Source: Bacillota bacterium (GTDB lineage: Bacteria > Bacillota > Bacilli > Bacillales > Cytobacillaceae). From it: a stretch of DNA of 9,899 bases. Numbering within the stretch: position 1 is the stretch's first letter; each line of letters begins with the position of its first letter. Shown here piece by piece: positions 1-6,897 of this stretch. The position numbers were made by a program, and so were the translations under genes. The stretch is taken from positions 1 to 9,899 of the forward strand of contig JAUZPT010000084.1 in the NCBI GenBank assembly GCA_030705745.1. The letters run 5' to 3'. Under the pieces are notes generated by a model. That model saw only the letters and a list, made by a program, of their open reading frames with translations. It was not told where the DNA came from and did not search any database.

Positions 1-101
1 GGATTGCACTTTATACGTATCTCGCACTCTTCGGAATGACACTTCTCATTCGCTTTTACCGAAAAGATTGGTTCGATATTCACCTTACACTTGCGGAATA
101 G
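1..101 (+). CDS. 3' end of a membrane protein gene (partial)
   Basis: The reading frame enters at the window edge (first full codon at base 3) and ends at TAG 99-101, leaving 32 residues. The visible tail reads IALYTYLALFGMTLLIRFYR followed by KDWFDIHLTLAE. That is one hydrophobic helix, then a basic, charged cytoplasmic-looking end, as expected for the last transmembrane segment of a multi-pass transporter such as a MATE or MFS protein. The family cannot be assigned from this much sequence. An intrinsic terminator starts five bases after the stop, which supports this being a true gene end. Confidence 0.65.
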   Translation, partial: IALYTYLALFGMTLLIRFYRKDWFDIHLTLAE

Positions 102-105
102 CATG

Positions 106-148
106 AAAGGCCTGCTCACCAAATATTTGGTGGCAGACCTTTTATTTT
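106..148 (+). terminator. Rho-independent terminator after the partial membrane protein gene
   Basis: The arms AAAGG..CTGC.CACCAAA and TTTGGTG.CAG.CCTTT form a long, slightly mismatched hairpin (about 106-143). It is followed by TTTATTTT on the plus strand. The position directly after the TAG stop fits a terminator for the upstream gene. Confidence 0.8.
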
Positions 149-478
149 CGTATAAACAAAATCCGTTTTAAAAATAGTGAAAGAGATTTCCTAAGGGACA
201 GCATCACAACCATTGCACGAAATTTATTGAAACAATCAAATTCGATGTCTACTGAACGACAGGCCTAATCAATCGTTCACTCCTCCGGAATGAGAGAAGC
301 AGTTGGCATCGAAGGAAACTACTATGAACTAGCCAACAATCACCTGAAAAAGTTAAATAAAAATACATCGAACAGTAAGTATCACGGATTCAATTTACAA
401 GTTTTCAGAAGTAATTCACTAAAGTCGTATGAGTCTAATCCATATTCCTCTACTTTATTTTTAGCAAATTACGACTAG
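149..478 (+). pseudogene. Possible decayed reading frame, unrecognised
   Basis: The stretch 102-556 has no convincing gene. One plus-strand frame stays open from 149 to the TAG at 476-478 except for a single TAA at 266-268. The part after that stop has an ATG at 290 and would give 62 residues (beginning MREAVGIEGN), but the bases before this ATG (CTCCTCCGGA) do not look like a ribosome binding site. The upstream part (ending SNSMSTERQA) has no obvious start. The product would be hydrophilic and rich in Asn and Ser, and I recognise no domain. By rough composition a frame this long in AT-rich DNA should hold several stops, so a decayed gene is possible, but chance is not excluded. Confidence 0.22.
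253..279. repeat. Inverted repeat TGAACGA-N13-TCGTTCA
   Basis: Perfect 7-bp arms at 253-259 and 273-279 are separated by 13 bases inside the gene-poor stretch. This could be an operator half-site pair or a weak hairpin. There is no T-run after it on either strand, so it does not look like a terminator. The role is unknown. Confidence 0.3.
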
Positions 479-556
479 GAATAGTTATTATTTATAAGAT
501 GGATGCTTTTGATTTCGTGGCAATCAGTAGCAACCAACAAGAAAGTGTGAGATTAG

Positions 557-1171
557 CTAAATTCTTATAAATATTGATTGCTCATCCTTCATTCTAACTA
601 CTTCACACTTTTTCAGAGCTTCAAAATCCTTTAACCTCTGTTCAATTGTTTTGCCAAAGAAATCAGGAAACAGATCTTCTCTATCATAATGGGGAAAAAG
701 TATTTTATCTGTTAATCCCAATCCTCTCATATCCTCCAAATTCACATGGTTCATTTGGGGAGTAAAGTAGCGAACAACCTCAATATGGGGGCCCAGAACC
801 ATTGTGCCTGCACTTACTCCAACAATTAGCACATTTTGCTTTGACAATTCCTTTAGTATCAAATCAGCACCACTTCTCTTCATATGATGCAATAAATAAA
901 ATGGATTTCCGCCATTAATATAAATAACATCATATTTTTGAAGTTTATCAGGGCTTTCAAATTCGATATCTGTAAACTCAACTCTATTAATCCCCATCCC
1001 GATAAAATCATCTTTAGCTTTTATGGCAAATCTATTTTGTTCTTTTTGCTGAGAGGCTGTGGTAATGATCGTGGCAGAAATAGTACTCAGACCATATTCA
1101 AGCCGCCGCAAAAATTGGTATTTAATCAAATCTGTAAAAAAACCATTAGAAGTTAAAAGAAGCTTGGCCAT
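557..1171 (-). CDS. PepE-like peptidase of family S51 (type 1 glutamine amidotransferase-like fold)
   Basis: The 204-residue protein has the features of the S51 dipeptidase E family, which cleaves Asp-X dipeptides or related small substrates in the cytoplasm. An INGGNP segment (about 85-90) precedes the nucleophile elbow GVSAGT, with the likely catalytic Ser at 120. The motif FPHYDRED follows, with the likely catalytic His at 161. The length is close to usual for the family (about 200-230). The ATG is preceded by GAAAGGTG at suitable spacing, which supports this start. The gene lies 84 bp downstream of the NIPSNAP-Nudix gene on the same strand with no clear terminator between, so co-transcription is possible. 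I saw no strong terminator after it. Substrate specificity cannot be read from the sequence; some members act on cyanophycin-type or other peptides. Confidence 0.85.
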   Translation of the reverse strand: MAKLLLTSNGFFTDLIKYQFLRRLEYGLSTISATIITTASQQKEQNRFAIKAKDDFIGMGINRVEFTDIEFESPDKLQKYDVIYINGGNPFYLLHHMKRSGADLILKELSKQNVLIVGVSAGTMVLGPHIEVVRYFTPQMNHVNLEDMRGLGLTDKILFPHYDREDLFPDFFGKTIEQRLKDFEALKKCEVVRMKDEQSIFIRI

Positions 1172-1255
1172 TCAAAATCAGCACCTTTCATGAAATGCGA
1201 TAGCTTCGTAAGAAGGTAACCTCATCGGATATGTACATACTAAATCTTTAATGAA

Positions 1256-2041
1256 TTAGTATTCCTTCCTCTTAACCTCAAATCGGCTAACAAGTTCAAA
1301 TGGCAGGATAGTGCATGCATCGTAGGGTATATAGCTCGGCTCCATCGCATCTAGTGTTCTGCTTTGGAAATTAGGTCTCGTGATAAATTGATTAATGTTT
1401 TCTTTCGTTAATGGAGCAAAAATTACTTCTATTGTTTCGCCTTCCGCGGGTGTTAATTCACCAGAGAGAAACTCGCCTCTAAACACCACACAAAGAACTC
1501 CATTAGTTATGTTTTGATATATACCGGTTATTCCAATCAATATCACTGAAATACCTGTTTCTTCTAAAATTTCTCTATGTATCGCTTGTTCCAAGGTTTC
1601 GCCTTCTTCCACCTGGCCGCCGGGCATTTCCATCGTATCGGACCGATGATCATTTCGAACGAGCAGCACTTCCCCCTGTTCATTCGTAATAAAACCAGTT
1701 ACAGCAACAACGTGTTTTGGAGGATGATAGGAAAATGGGGTGACCGTCGAATACAAAAAATCCTGATGGCTTTCGACAAAAAGCTCTCCCAATTCTATTC
1801 TCTTTTCTTTCGCTTTTTGGTGGAGCTCACTCTTTTTAATATGACTCTCGATTTCTTCATACTGCTCCATACTTGTGTATTCCCACAGGGCAACAATTTC
1901 GTCCTCGGTTTCAGTAACCCAGCGGCCTACTAATTTTGCACCATATTTCATTTGATTCGGATATAGGTAGTTGTGGAAAAAGGCATTGAATGCTTCCAAC
2001 TTTTCCGGTTTTATCTTATAGGTTTTTCTTCTGTAAATCAC
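1256..2041 (-). CDS. NIPSNAP-domain / Nudix hydrolase fusion protein
   Basis: This is a 261-residue cytoplasmic protein with two parts. Residues 1-100 look like a NIPSNAP / dimeric alpha-beta-barrel domain (RKTYKIKPEKLEAFNAFF at the start, then GRWVTETEDEIVALWEY and a Glu/Lys-rich helix). Residues 108-245 are a Nudix hydrolase, which cleaves nucleoside diphosphates linked to another group X using a divalent metal. The Nudix box is complete at 142-164: G142, E148, R156, E157, E160, E161 and G163 all match GX5EX7REUXEEXGU. The start is GTG at 2041, with AAGGAGAG upstream; no ATG fits as well. Nudix proteins usually need only about 150 residues, so the extra N-terminal domain is the notable part. 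The substrate is unknown. Confidence 0.88.
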   Translation of the reverse strand: MIYRRKTYKIKPEKLEAFNAFFHNYLYPNQMKYGAKLVGRWVTETEDEIVALWEYTSMEQYEEIESHIKKSELHQKAKEKRIELGELFVESHQDFLYSTVTPFSYHPPKHVVAVTGFITNEQGEVLLVRNDHRSDTMEMPGGQVEEGETLEQAIHREILEETGISVILIGITGIYQNITNGVLCVVFRGEFLSGELTPAEGETIEVIFAPLTKENINQFITRPNFQSRTLDAMEPSYIPYDACTILPFELVSRFEVKRKEY

Positions 2042-2087
2042 TTAATTTTCTCTCCTTTTCATTTTCCCTAATATTTCCACAAAGACA

Positions 2088-2093
2088 ATTATA
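2088..2093 (-). promoter_or_regulatory. Candidate -10 box (TATAAT) for the NIPSNAP-Nudix gene
   Basis: On the minus strand a perfect TATAAT lies about 47 bases before the GTG start. The -35 position (around ATGGAT/TGGATT) is poor, so this is a tentative sigma-A promoter. The rest of the 218-bp gap 2042-2259 holds one short hairpin (2175-2187) and the terminator of the gene to the right. Confidence 0.35.
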
Positions 2094-2219
2094 TTCCCTT
2101 CTTATTATTAATCCATATTATTTTTATTATATATGAATGAACGACCATGGTCTTTGGTTCTCTTTTTTGTATAAAGCCTTGAAGGCTCCTTTTTGTTCTA
2201 AAATGGATATCTGGATTTC

Positions 2220-2243
2220 AAAAAAAATAGCGCTACAGCGCTA
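2220..2243 (-). terminator. Rho-independent terminator of the DUF2642-like gene
   Basis: Read on the minus strand, TAGCGC-TGTA-GCGCTA forms a 6-bp perfect stem with a 4-base loop (2228-2243), followed by eight Ts. It starts 17 bases after the stop codon of the small gene. The plus strand has no T-run at this place, so the element works in one direction only. Confidence 0.85.
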
Positions 2244-2259
2244 AAAAGTTTGCTTGTCC

Positions 2260-2481
2260 TTAAAATATTCTCCTTGAACCTGTTATTAACCTAAAGAGAG
2301 CAACAATCAATGCCAATCGAATAATCAATCGAACATTACGTCCTCTTATTCGTGTTTGCATTACAAGGGAATCGCTGCCTACTGATAAAAGGGTGCCTGT
2401 ATATGTTCCTTCCGTTGTAATTACTTCGACTTCTTGTCCAACGAGACGATGCGCATTGCTTAAAAAATTCCCAATACTCAT
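2260..2481 (-). CDS. Small DUF2642/YuzF-like protein
   Basis: The product is a 73-residue protein. The central part (LVGQEVEVITTEGTYTGTLL then SVGSDSLVMQT) reads like the small Sm-like beta-barrel seen in the Bacillus DUF2642/YuzF group, a family of unknown role often found in spore formers. The C-terminal third is unusual: alternating Arg and hydrophobic residues (RGRNVRLIIRLALIVALFRL), which could be a membrane-associated or buried helix. An upstream in-frame ATG at 2490 directly abuts AAAGGAG with no spacing. The ATG at 2481 sits 9 bases after that site, so I take it as the start. The gene stands alone with its own terminator. Family placement is by resemblance only. Confidence 0.7.
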   Translation of the reverse strand: MSIGNFLSNAHRLVGQEVEVITTEGTYTGTLLSVGSDSLVMQTRIRGRNVRLIIRLALIVALFRLITGSRRIF

Positions 2482-2671
2482 TCTGTCCATCTCCTTTCTT
2501 GATATTATTAAATGCTAAATAATTAGAAAGGCGTGGACATTTTACTAGAGTAATAGTTGATTTTTTATTTTTTTATTTGCTGCTTGAGCAAAACAAGCAA
2601 TATTTATGCACATACAATTTAGTTAAAAATTCACAATTATTTAATATTTTGTAGTAAGATAAAGTTAGTAT

Positions 2672-2684
2672 TTCGTAAAACGAA
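2672..2684. promoter_or_regulatory. Short inverted repeat upstream of the MFS gene
   Basis: TTCGT-AAA-ACGAA lies 26 bases before the ATG of the MFS transporter, just downstream of an AT-rich segment with possible promoter elements (TTCACA near 2630, TAAGAT near 2655; spacing of 19 is not ideal). It could be an operator or a 5' leader hairpin. No regulator gene is adjacent. The 220-bp gap 2491-2710 holds nothing else I can name. Confidence 0.3.
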
Positions 2685-2710
2685 GAATCGTCGACAGAGG
2701 GGGAAACCAG

Positions 2711-3925
2711 ATGTGGAAAAATAGAAATGTCTGGATTTTATTGAGTGGAGAATTTATTGCCGGGCTTGGAATGTGGTTGGGAATAATCGGAAATTTAGAA
2801 TTCTTGCAGACGCATGTGCAATCTGATTTTTTAAAGTCGCTCCTTTTGGCATCAGGACTGCTTGTCGGAGTTGCTTTTGGGCCATATGCTGGAAAACTCA
2901 TTGACCAGATGAGTAAAAAGACCGTCATGATGACATCAGGATTTACCCGTGCTTTAAGTGTGGTATTTATGCTTTTGGCGATCCATACCGATTCGGTGTG
3001 GTGGATGCTTGTTTTTCTCATTATCCTTCAAGTTTCCGCGGCTTTTTATTTTCCTGCACTTCAAGCAGCGATTCCGCTTGTTGTGTCCGAACAGGATTTG
3101 CTTGTTTTAAATGGCGTCTATATGAATGTCACAACGCTTTCGCGAATTATAGGAACAGCGGTTGCAGGCATACTTCTCGTGATCATGCCTTTACACATGA
3201 TGTACGTCCTTTCACTTGTGGCTTACATCGCGTTATTTATTTTCACCTCTTTCCTAAAAATAGAGGAAAAGAAAAATGTTCCTTCACAAAAAGCCAAGGA
3301 ATCTAAAGCTGCCGGATTTAAAGAGGTCTTTCCGATTATCAGGAGTCTTCCCATTGTAGGTATGACGTTGATTATGATACTGATTCCGCTCCTGTTTATT
3401 GGAGGCTTCAATCTTCTTGTCATGGATATTAGCGAATTGCAACATAGTACAGCAATTAAGGGCTGGATTTATACGACGGAAGGAACTGCATTTATGGCGG
3501 GTGCTTTTATCGTCAAAAAAATCAGTGTTAAAATTTCACCTTATACGATTTTATTCACTTTTTCGTTTGTAATTGGCTTGGCACAAATGCTTCTCTATTT
3601 TGCAAATCATGCCACCTTCACCATTTTAGCCTTTTTCATTTTCGGATTTTCGGTCGGCTGCTTCTTTCCGACCGCTGCCACTATTTTTCAAACAAAGGTA
3701 CCCAAGGAGTACCATGGCCGATTTTTCTCATTCCGTAATATGCTAGACCGGATCACCTTCCAGGTCGTACTATTAATGACAGGCTTTCTTCTCGATGCTG
3801 TCGGGTTGCAAGTAATGTGTGTCCTTTTTGGCATTCTTTCCTTGATCATGACCACCATTTTTTATCTGAAATTCCGCAAAACCCGTACCATTGACGAGCT
3901 AGAAACTCAAGCGTTCGAAATGTAA
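2711..3925 (+). CDS. MFS-family efflux transporter
   Basis: This 404-residue integral membrane protein of the Major Facilitator Superfamily most resembles the MFS_3 / EntS-like drug and siderophore exporters, which are proton-driven. Many hydrophobic segments, about 10-12, run through the protein. MFS motif A is visible in the loop after the second helix as GPYAGKLIDQMSKK (57-70). A hydrophilic central loop (about 185-205, rich in Lys/Glu) separates the two halves. The second half repeats the pattern with FIFGFSVGCFFPTAATIFQT and a basic loop (PKEYHGRFFSFRNMLDR). The ATG is preceded by AGAGGGGG at about 7 bases. The gene is monocistronic and ends at a 19-bp palindrome. The substrate cannot be deduced; export of a drug-like or iron-binding compound is a family-level guess. 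Confidence 0.9.
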   Translation: MWKNRNVWILLSGEFIAGLGMWLGIIGNLEFLQTHVQSDFLKSLLLASGLLVGVAFGPYAGKLIDQMSKKTVMMTSGFTRALSVVFMLLAIHTDSVWWMLVFLIILQVSAAFYFPALQAAIPLVVSEQDLLVLNGVYMNVTTLSRIIGTAVAGILLVIMPLHMMYVLSLVAYIALFIFTSFLKIEEKKNVPSQKAKESKAAGFKEVFPIIRSLPIVGMTLIMILIPLLFIGGFNLLVMDISELQHSTAIKGWIYTTEGTAFMAGAFIVKKISVKISPYTILFTFSFVIGLAQMLLYFANHATFTILAFFIFGFSVGCFFPTAATIFQTKVPKEYHGRFFSFRNMLDRITFQVVLLMTGFLLDAVGLQVMCVLFGILSLIMTTIFYLKFRKTRTIDELETQAFEM

Positions 3926-3928
3926 AAC

Positions 3929-3941
3929 GGTGACAGGCACC
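3929..3941 (+). repeat. GGTGACAGGCACC repeat, copy 1
   Basis: This 13-base sequence recurs exactly at 8726-8738. Twelve of its 13 bases appear inverted at 3958-3969 as the other arm of the palindrome. From memory, the same motif is frequent between genes in many Bacillaceae genomes; I could not check this here. Confidence 0.7.
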
Positions 3942-3969
3942 ATCCAGAAATCTGGATGGTGCCTGTCAC
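3930..3969. terminator. Perfect 19-bp palindrome between convergent genes, probable bidirectional terminator
   Basis: The arms 3930-3948 (GTGACAGGCACCATCCAGA) and 3951-3969 are exact reverse complements with a two-base AA centre. It starts 4 bases after the MFS stop and ends 11 bases before the stop of the reductase gene on the other strand. T-runs are weak on both sides (TTGTAGATGC on plus, CGTTTTAC on minus), so termination rests on the very stable stem. The outer part, GGTGACAGGCACC, is repeated at 8726-8738. Confidence 0.7.
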
Positions 3970-3980
3970 TTGTAGATGCT

Positions 3981-5003
3981 TTATAATAATGCTTTAAAAT
4001 ATTCGATATTTGCAGTGAATTCGGGAACTGTTTGCTTTTGTTCGGCTTCCTTCACCAGTTTTACAACCAAAGCGTTAAAAGGGGTTTCAATTCCTAATTC
4101 TATTCCTTTTTGTAAAACAACACCGTTGATAAAATCAATCTCAGTTTTTTTTGCTTTTTCTAAATCCTGTAGCATACTTGCTTTTAATAATGCATGAGAA
4201 GCATATTCAGTTCGGAAAAATTCGATTCGTTTTTCTAGATCAGCTTGATCATTTATTGTGAGTTCATTGTAATCTGTATTGTTTTCTGTCAGGAATTTCA
4301 CATTTAATGCATGGCCTACTTTAATCGTTTCATCAGCGATGCGAGCCGCACTAGATACAGCTATGTTATCATTCAAAACATCACCAAATGTGCAGTTTAA
4401 TGCAGCGGAAAGCCCGCTTAAAGATGCATTTAACAGTAATTTGGTCCATTTAGCCCCAATAAGGTTGTCGGAAATAGTTGTACCACCGACGAAACTAAGA
4501 ATGGATTTCACTTCTTCAATTCGATCAGAAATGGAACCGTCTAGTTCACCGATATCAAAAGCATGTTCCTTGAATTGATTATATTCTGTTGTTAACTCAG
4601 AGACTCCTGGTTTTACCCAAGTCGCACCAAAGTGAACTGCTCCTGAAATAACTCGTTCTTCCCCTATTTGACGAGCTACGTCTTCCTCTGGTGTGCCATT
4701 TTGTAAAGAACAAACCAGACTTTTATCGTGAAGATACGGAAGCAAATCTTGTAATATAGATTTGTTATACAATTGCTTTGTTAACAACAAGACTAAATCA
4801 TATTTCCCTTCCATTTGATCAGGTGTAATGGCCTTAACTGGTATAGTCTCATTCAGCGTTCCTGTAATGACCGCTCCTGATTGATTTAATGCGTCAACAT
4901 GCTCTTGATTCACATCAATCAGTTCAACGTCTTGTCCACCTTTAGAGATCAATGCACCAATAATTGTTCCTAGTGAGCCTGCCCCCAATATTGCTGTTTT
5001 CAT
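3981..5003 (-). CDS. Ketopantoate reductase (PanE/ApbA) family oxidoreductase
   Basis: This 340-residue cytoplasmic enzyme belongs to the family of 2-dehydropantoate 2-reductase, which reduces ketopantoate to pantoate with NADPH. The N-terminal Rossmann fold shows GAGSLG at 7-12. LLTKQ (74-77) and QNG (101-103) follow the usual pattern of the NADPH-binding domain. In the C-terminal helical domain, AKWTKLLLNA carries the likely catalytic Lys at 188 and the following Asn at 192, and TEIDFING is present at 288-295. Length is slightly above the usual 300-315. The start has AAAGGGAG upstream. The gene lies 54 bp after the acetoacetate-decarboxylase-like gene, probably in one operon, and away from any pantothenate gene. 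The true substrate may therefore be another 2-oxo acid; I leave the symbol blank. Confidence 0.85.
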   Translation of the reverse strand: MKTAILGAGSLGTIIGALISKGGQDVELIDVNQEHVDALNQSGAVITGTLNETIPVKAITPDQMEGKYDLVLLLTKQLYNKSILQDLLPYLHDKSLVCSLQNGTPEEDVARQIGEERVISGAVHFGATWVKPGVSELTTEYNQFKEHAFDIGELDGSISDRIEEVKSILSFVGGTTISDNLIGAKWTKLLLNASLSGLSAALNCTFGDVLNDNIAVSSAARIADETIKVGHALNVKFLTENNTDYNELTINDQADLEKRIEFFRTEYASHALLKASMLQDLEKAKKTEIDFINGVVLQKGIELGIETPFNALVVKLVKEAEQKQTVPEFTANIEYFKALL

Positions 5004-5057
5004 TTTTTATTCTCCCTTTTGTTCGTACTGATTTTCTTTTGACTATTCTTTAAAAAT

Positions 5058-5807
5058 CTATTTTTGTTTATTTTCTTTCAGATAATCATGAATGACTTCA
5101 AATGGGCTGAGTGTTAATTCTGTCAGTATGTGAGAAGCTGAAACAACTTCTAAAACAGGTAAATCAGCCATAGGTGCTAATACATGTTCAAACAATTGAA
5201 GTCTTGCTGGTCCTGTCCAAGCTCCCAATATTTCAATGTCTTTAATTTGAGTGCGTGCCAGCTCACAAATTCTCAATTCCCCATTATAGTCAGGAATAAT
5301 TTTTATCATATAGTTAGGACGACAAATTTCTTCACGTGCTTTTTCTTTGTCGAGTGGACTGTGCTTATAACCCATTGTTGCATTTGCAACTCGTAAAGAA
5401 CCATAATCTAAAGTTCCAACTAATGTATCAGAATCAACGTAAAGGTTTGGTGAACCTAATTTTTTCGGATAGGCACCAGCTTCTCTTCCGGCTACAATTG
5501 CTGGAAGGCTATTTACATACATAGAATGAAAATAGTCCCCTTCTTCTCCATTAAAACGAACAGGAATTACTTGTCCGCTTTCTGAATAATCTCCCAATCC
5601 TGTCACATCAGGCATTTTCATCACTTCAAAACGCACAAGTGGTTCTACTACTTCTAAAGGTTCTGGAACCACTTTCTTAAGTGCCTCTAAGTCTGTGCGA
5701 TACGTAATATTTAAATATTCACGTTTATAAAAACGATATGGAGGCATTGGATACGCTGGAGCCGTTAATGGAGTAGTTATATTCTTTAAGACATCTGAAT
5801 AGTTCAT
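5058..5807 (-). CDS. adc: Acetoacetate decarboxylase family protein
   Basis: This 249-residue enzyme belongs to the ADC family, which decarboxylates acetoacetate to acetone and CO2 through a Schiff base on a lysine. The key segment GREAGAYPKKLGSP places the Schiff-base Lys at 115 and the pKa-shifting neighbour at Lys116. This is the same numbering as the clostridial enzyme, which also supports the chosen start. Arg29 (YKREYLNI) and Glu76 (DYSESGQ) also coincide with the clostridial active-site residues. Length is normal (about 245). The ribosome binding site is weak (AAAGGG 13 bases before ATG). It is the first gene of a likely two-gene operon with a ketopantoate-reductase-like enzyme and diverges from a LysR regulator. 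Some family members do other aldolase or dehydratase chemistry, so the true substrate is not certain despite the intact residues. Confidence 0.88.
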   Translation of the reverse strand: MNYSDVLKNITTPLTAPAYPMPPYRFYKREYLNITYRTDLEALKKVVPEPLEVVEPLVRFEVMKMPDVTGLGDYSESGQVIPVRFNGEEGDYFHSMYVNSLPAIVAGREAGAYPKKLGSPNLYVDSDTLVGTLDYGSLRVANATMGYKHSPLDKEKAREEICRPNYMIKIIPDYNGELRICELARTQIKDIEILGAWTGPARLQLFEHVLAPMADLPVLEVVSASHILTELTLSPFEVIHDYLKENKQK

Positions 5808-5834
5808 ACTATATTCTCAACCCTTTGCTAGTTA

Positions 5835-5864
5835 TTTATACAATCGTTATTATGTTCTTGTAAA
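5835..5864 (-). promoter_or_regulatory. Candidate sigma-A promoter of the adc operon
   Basis: On the minus strand TTTACA (5859-5864) and TATAAA (5835-5840) are separated by 18 bases. This would start transcription near 5828, about 20 bases before the ATG. The -35 box overlaps the LysR-type dyad, as expected if the divergent regulator acts here. Confidence 0.55.
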
Positions 5865-5879
5865 AAATATGGATACAAG
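5857..5879. promoter_or_regulatory. Probable LysR-family binding site, CTTGTA-N11-TACAAG
   Basis: This perfect 6-bp dyad with an 11-base centre contains the T-N11-A pattern typical of LysR-type regulators. It lies between the divergent regulator and the adc operon. A second, wider pair, GTTATTA (5846-5852) and TAATAAC (5889-5895), almost shares its centre, giving a nested dyad that suits binding of a LysR tetramer. Confidence 0.6.
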
Positions 5880-5905
5880 TTTTTAACGTAATAACAATTT
5901 TAATA

Positions 5906-5934
5906 TTGTTTATTCATTTAATATAATATATATT
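5906..5934 (+). promoter_or_regulatory. Candidate promoter of the LysR gene
   Basis: TTGTTT (5906-5911) and TATATT (5929-5934) are spaced by 17 bases. This predicts a start near 5941, about 39 bases before the chosen ATG. The surrounding DNA is very AT-rich, so chance matches are easy. Confidence 0.35.
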
Positions 5935-5979
5935 TTTAAATATATTTATTGTACACGTTAAATGAATAGGATGATTTAT

Positions 5980-6855
5980 ATGGATCTGCTTCAATTTAAA
6001 TACTTTCAAACCGTTGCCTATACAGAACATATTTCAAAGGCTGCAGAAAAGCTAAATATCGCACAACCATCTTTAAGTCTTATGATAAAGAGGCTAGAGG
6101 AAGAAATTGGTACCAAATTATTTGATCGTAAAGGGAGAAATATATATTTAAATGATTCAGGCAAAATATTGTTACAGCATGTTAATAAAATTTTTTCAGA
6201 AATAGAAAATGCAAAAATGGAAATCCAGGAGAAAGATAAAGAAAAAAATAACACAATCAAGATCTCCATTTCGAATCCAAGATTTCTATCAGGACTGATT
6301 ATTGAATATTTCAATCAATGCCCTGATGGGAAGATTCAACAATGTCTCGGATCAAGAGACTCCATTGATATTAAGCTGAAAAAAGGGGAAATTGATTTAG
6401 GAATTGCAGGACCGCCTATTCAAAACGAAGAAGTGGAAAGCTGCATATTGGTAGAGGAGGATATTGTATTAGTTGTTCCTCCAGAACATCGGTTTGCTAA
6501 TCGAGCAACGATAGATCTGAAGGAGGTAGCTTCGGAATCCTTTATATCACTTGCAGATAATGATGAATACAAAACCATTATTAACACTCTTTGCCATTCT
6601 GCAGGTTTCACTCCAAAAGTCACATTTGAAGTAGATTATAGTTTATTGATTGAGATGTTTCAGCTAGGCAAGGGCGTTGGTTTAATTCCAATAACTATTT
6701 GTAAAAAACATAAGCTCACTTACATTAGGATTTCAGACCCTGAATCCAAATTTATCGTAGGTTTGTCATGGTTAAAAGACAGATATCTCTCTCCTTTGAC
6801 AGAGGATTTTAAGCATTTTATCATCTCTTACTACAAAAATAGCCAGAACAACTAA
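5980..6855 (+). CDS. LysR-family transcriptional regulator
   Basis: The gene encodes a 291-residue DNA-binding regulator. The N-terminal winged helix-turn-helix (residues about 1-60) is typical: MDLLQFKYFQTVAYTEHISK, then AAEKLNIAQPSLSLMIKRLE and the wing GTKLFDRKGRNIYLNDSG. From about 90 to 290 it has the periplasmic-binding-protein-like effector domain (TIKISISNPRFLSG, GEIDLGIAGPP, GKGVGLIPIT). Three in-frame ATGs occur (5962, 5971, 5980). AGGA at 5968-5971 lies 8 bases before the third, and the protein then begins with the usual MDLxQF pattern, so I choose 5980. It diverges from the adc operon and most likely controls it and itself through the dyad between them. The effector is unknown; a substrate of the two enzymes is an obvious guess. 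Confidence 0.92.
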   Translation: MDLLQFKYFQTVAYTEHISKAAEKLNIAQPSLSLMIKRLEEEIGTKLFDRKGRNIYLNDSGKILLQHVNKIFSEIENAKMEIQEKDKEKNNTIKISISNPRFLSGLIIEYFNQCPDGKIQQCLGSRDSIDIKLKKGEIDLGIAGPPIQNEEVESCILVEEDIVLVVPPEHRFANRATIDLKEVASESFISLADNDEYKTIINTLCHSAGFTPKVTFEVDYSLLIEMFQLGKGVGLIPITICKKHKLTYIRISDPESKFIVGLSWLKDRYLSPLTEDFKHFIISYYKNSQNN

Positions 6856-6897
6856 AATGAGTTTTTAGCGTGAGTATTATTGGAAAAAACAGCAGGA

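Noticed and set aside
120..131. CAAATATTTGGT shared by the first terminator and the phhA leader (8741-8752)
   Set aside because: It is short, AT-rich and partly self-complementary, so chance is the simplest reading. There is no other shared context.
2134..2175. Tiny plus-strand frame MNERPWSLVLFFV before the hairpin at 2175, resembling a leader peptide
   Set aside because: There is no ribosome binding site and no plus-strand gene within reach that it could control.
2175..2187. Short hairpin AGCCTTGAAGGCT followed by CCTTTTTG as a plus-strand terminator
   Set aside because: No plus-strand gene ends upstream, and the stem is only 5 bp with a 3-base loop.
5962..5979. Start of the LysR gene at 5962 or 5971
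   Set aside because: AGGA at 5968-5971 is correctly spaced only for the ATG at 5980, and the family pattern begins there.
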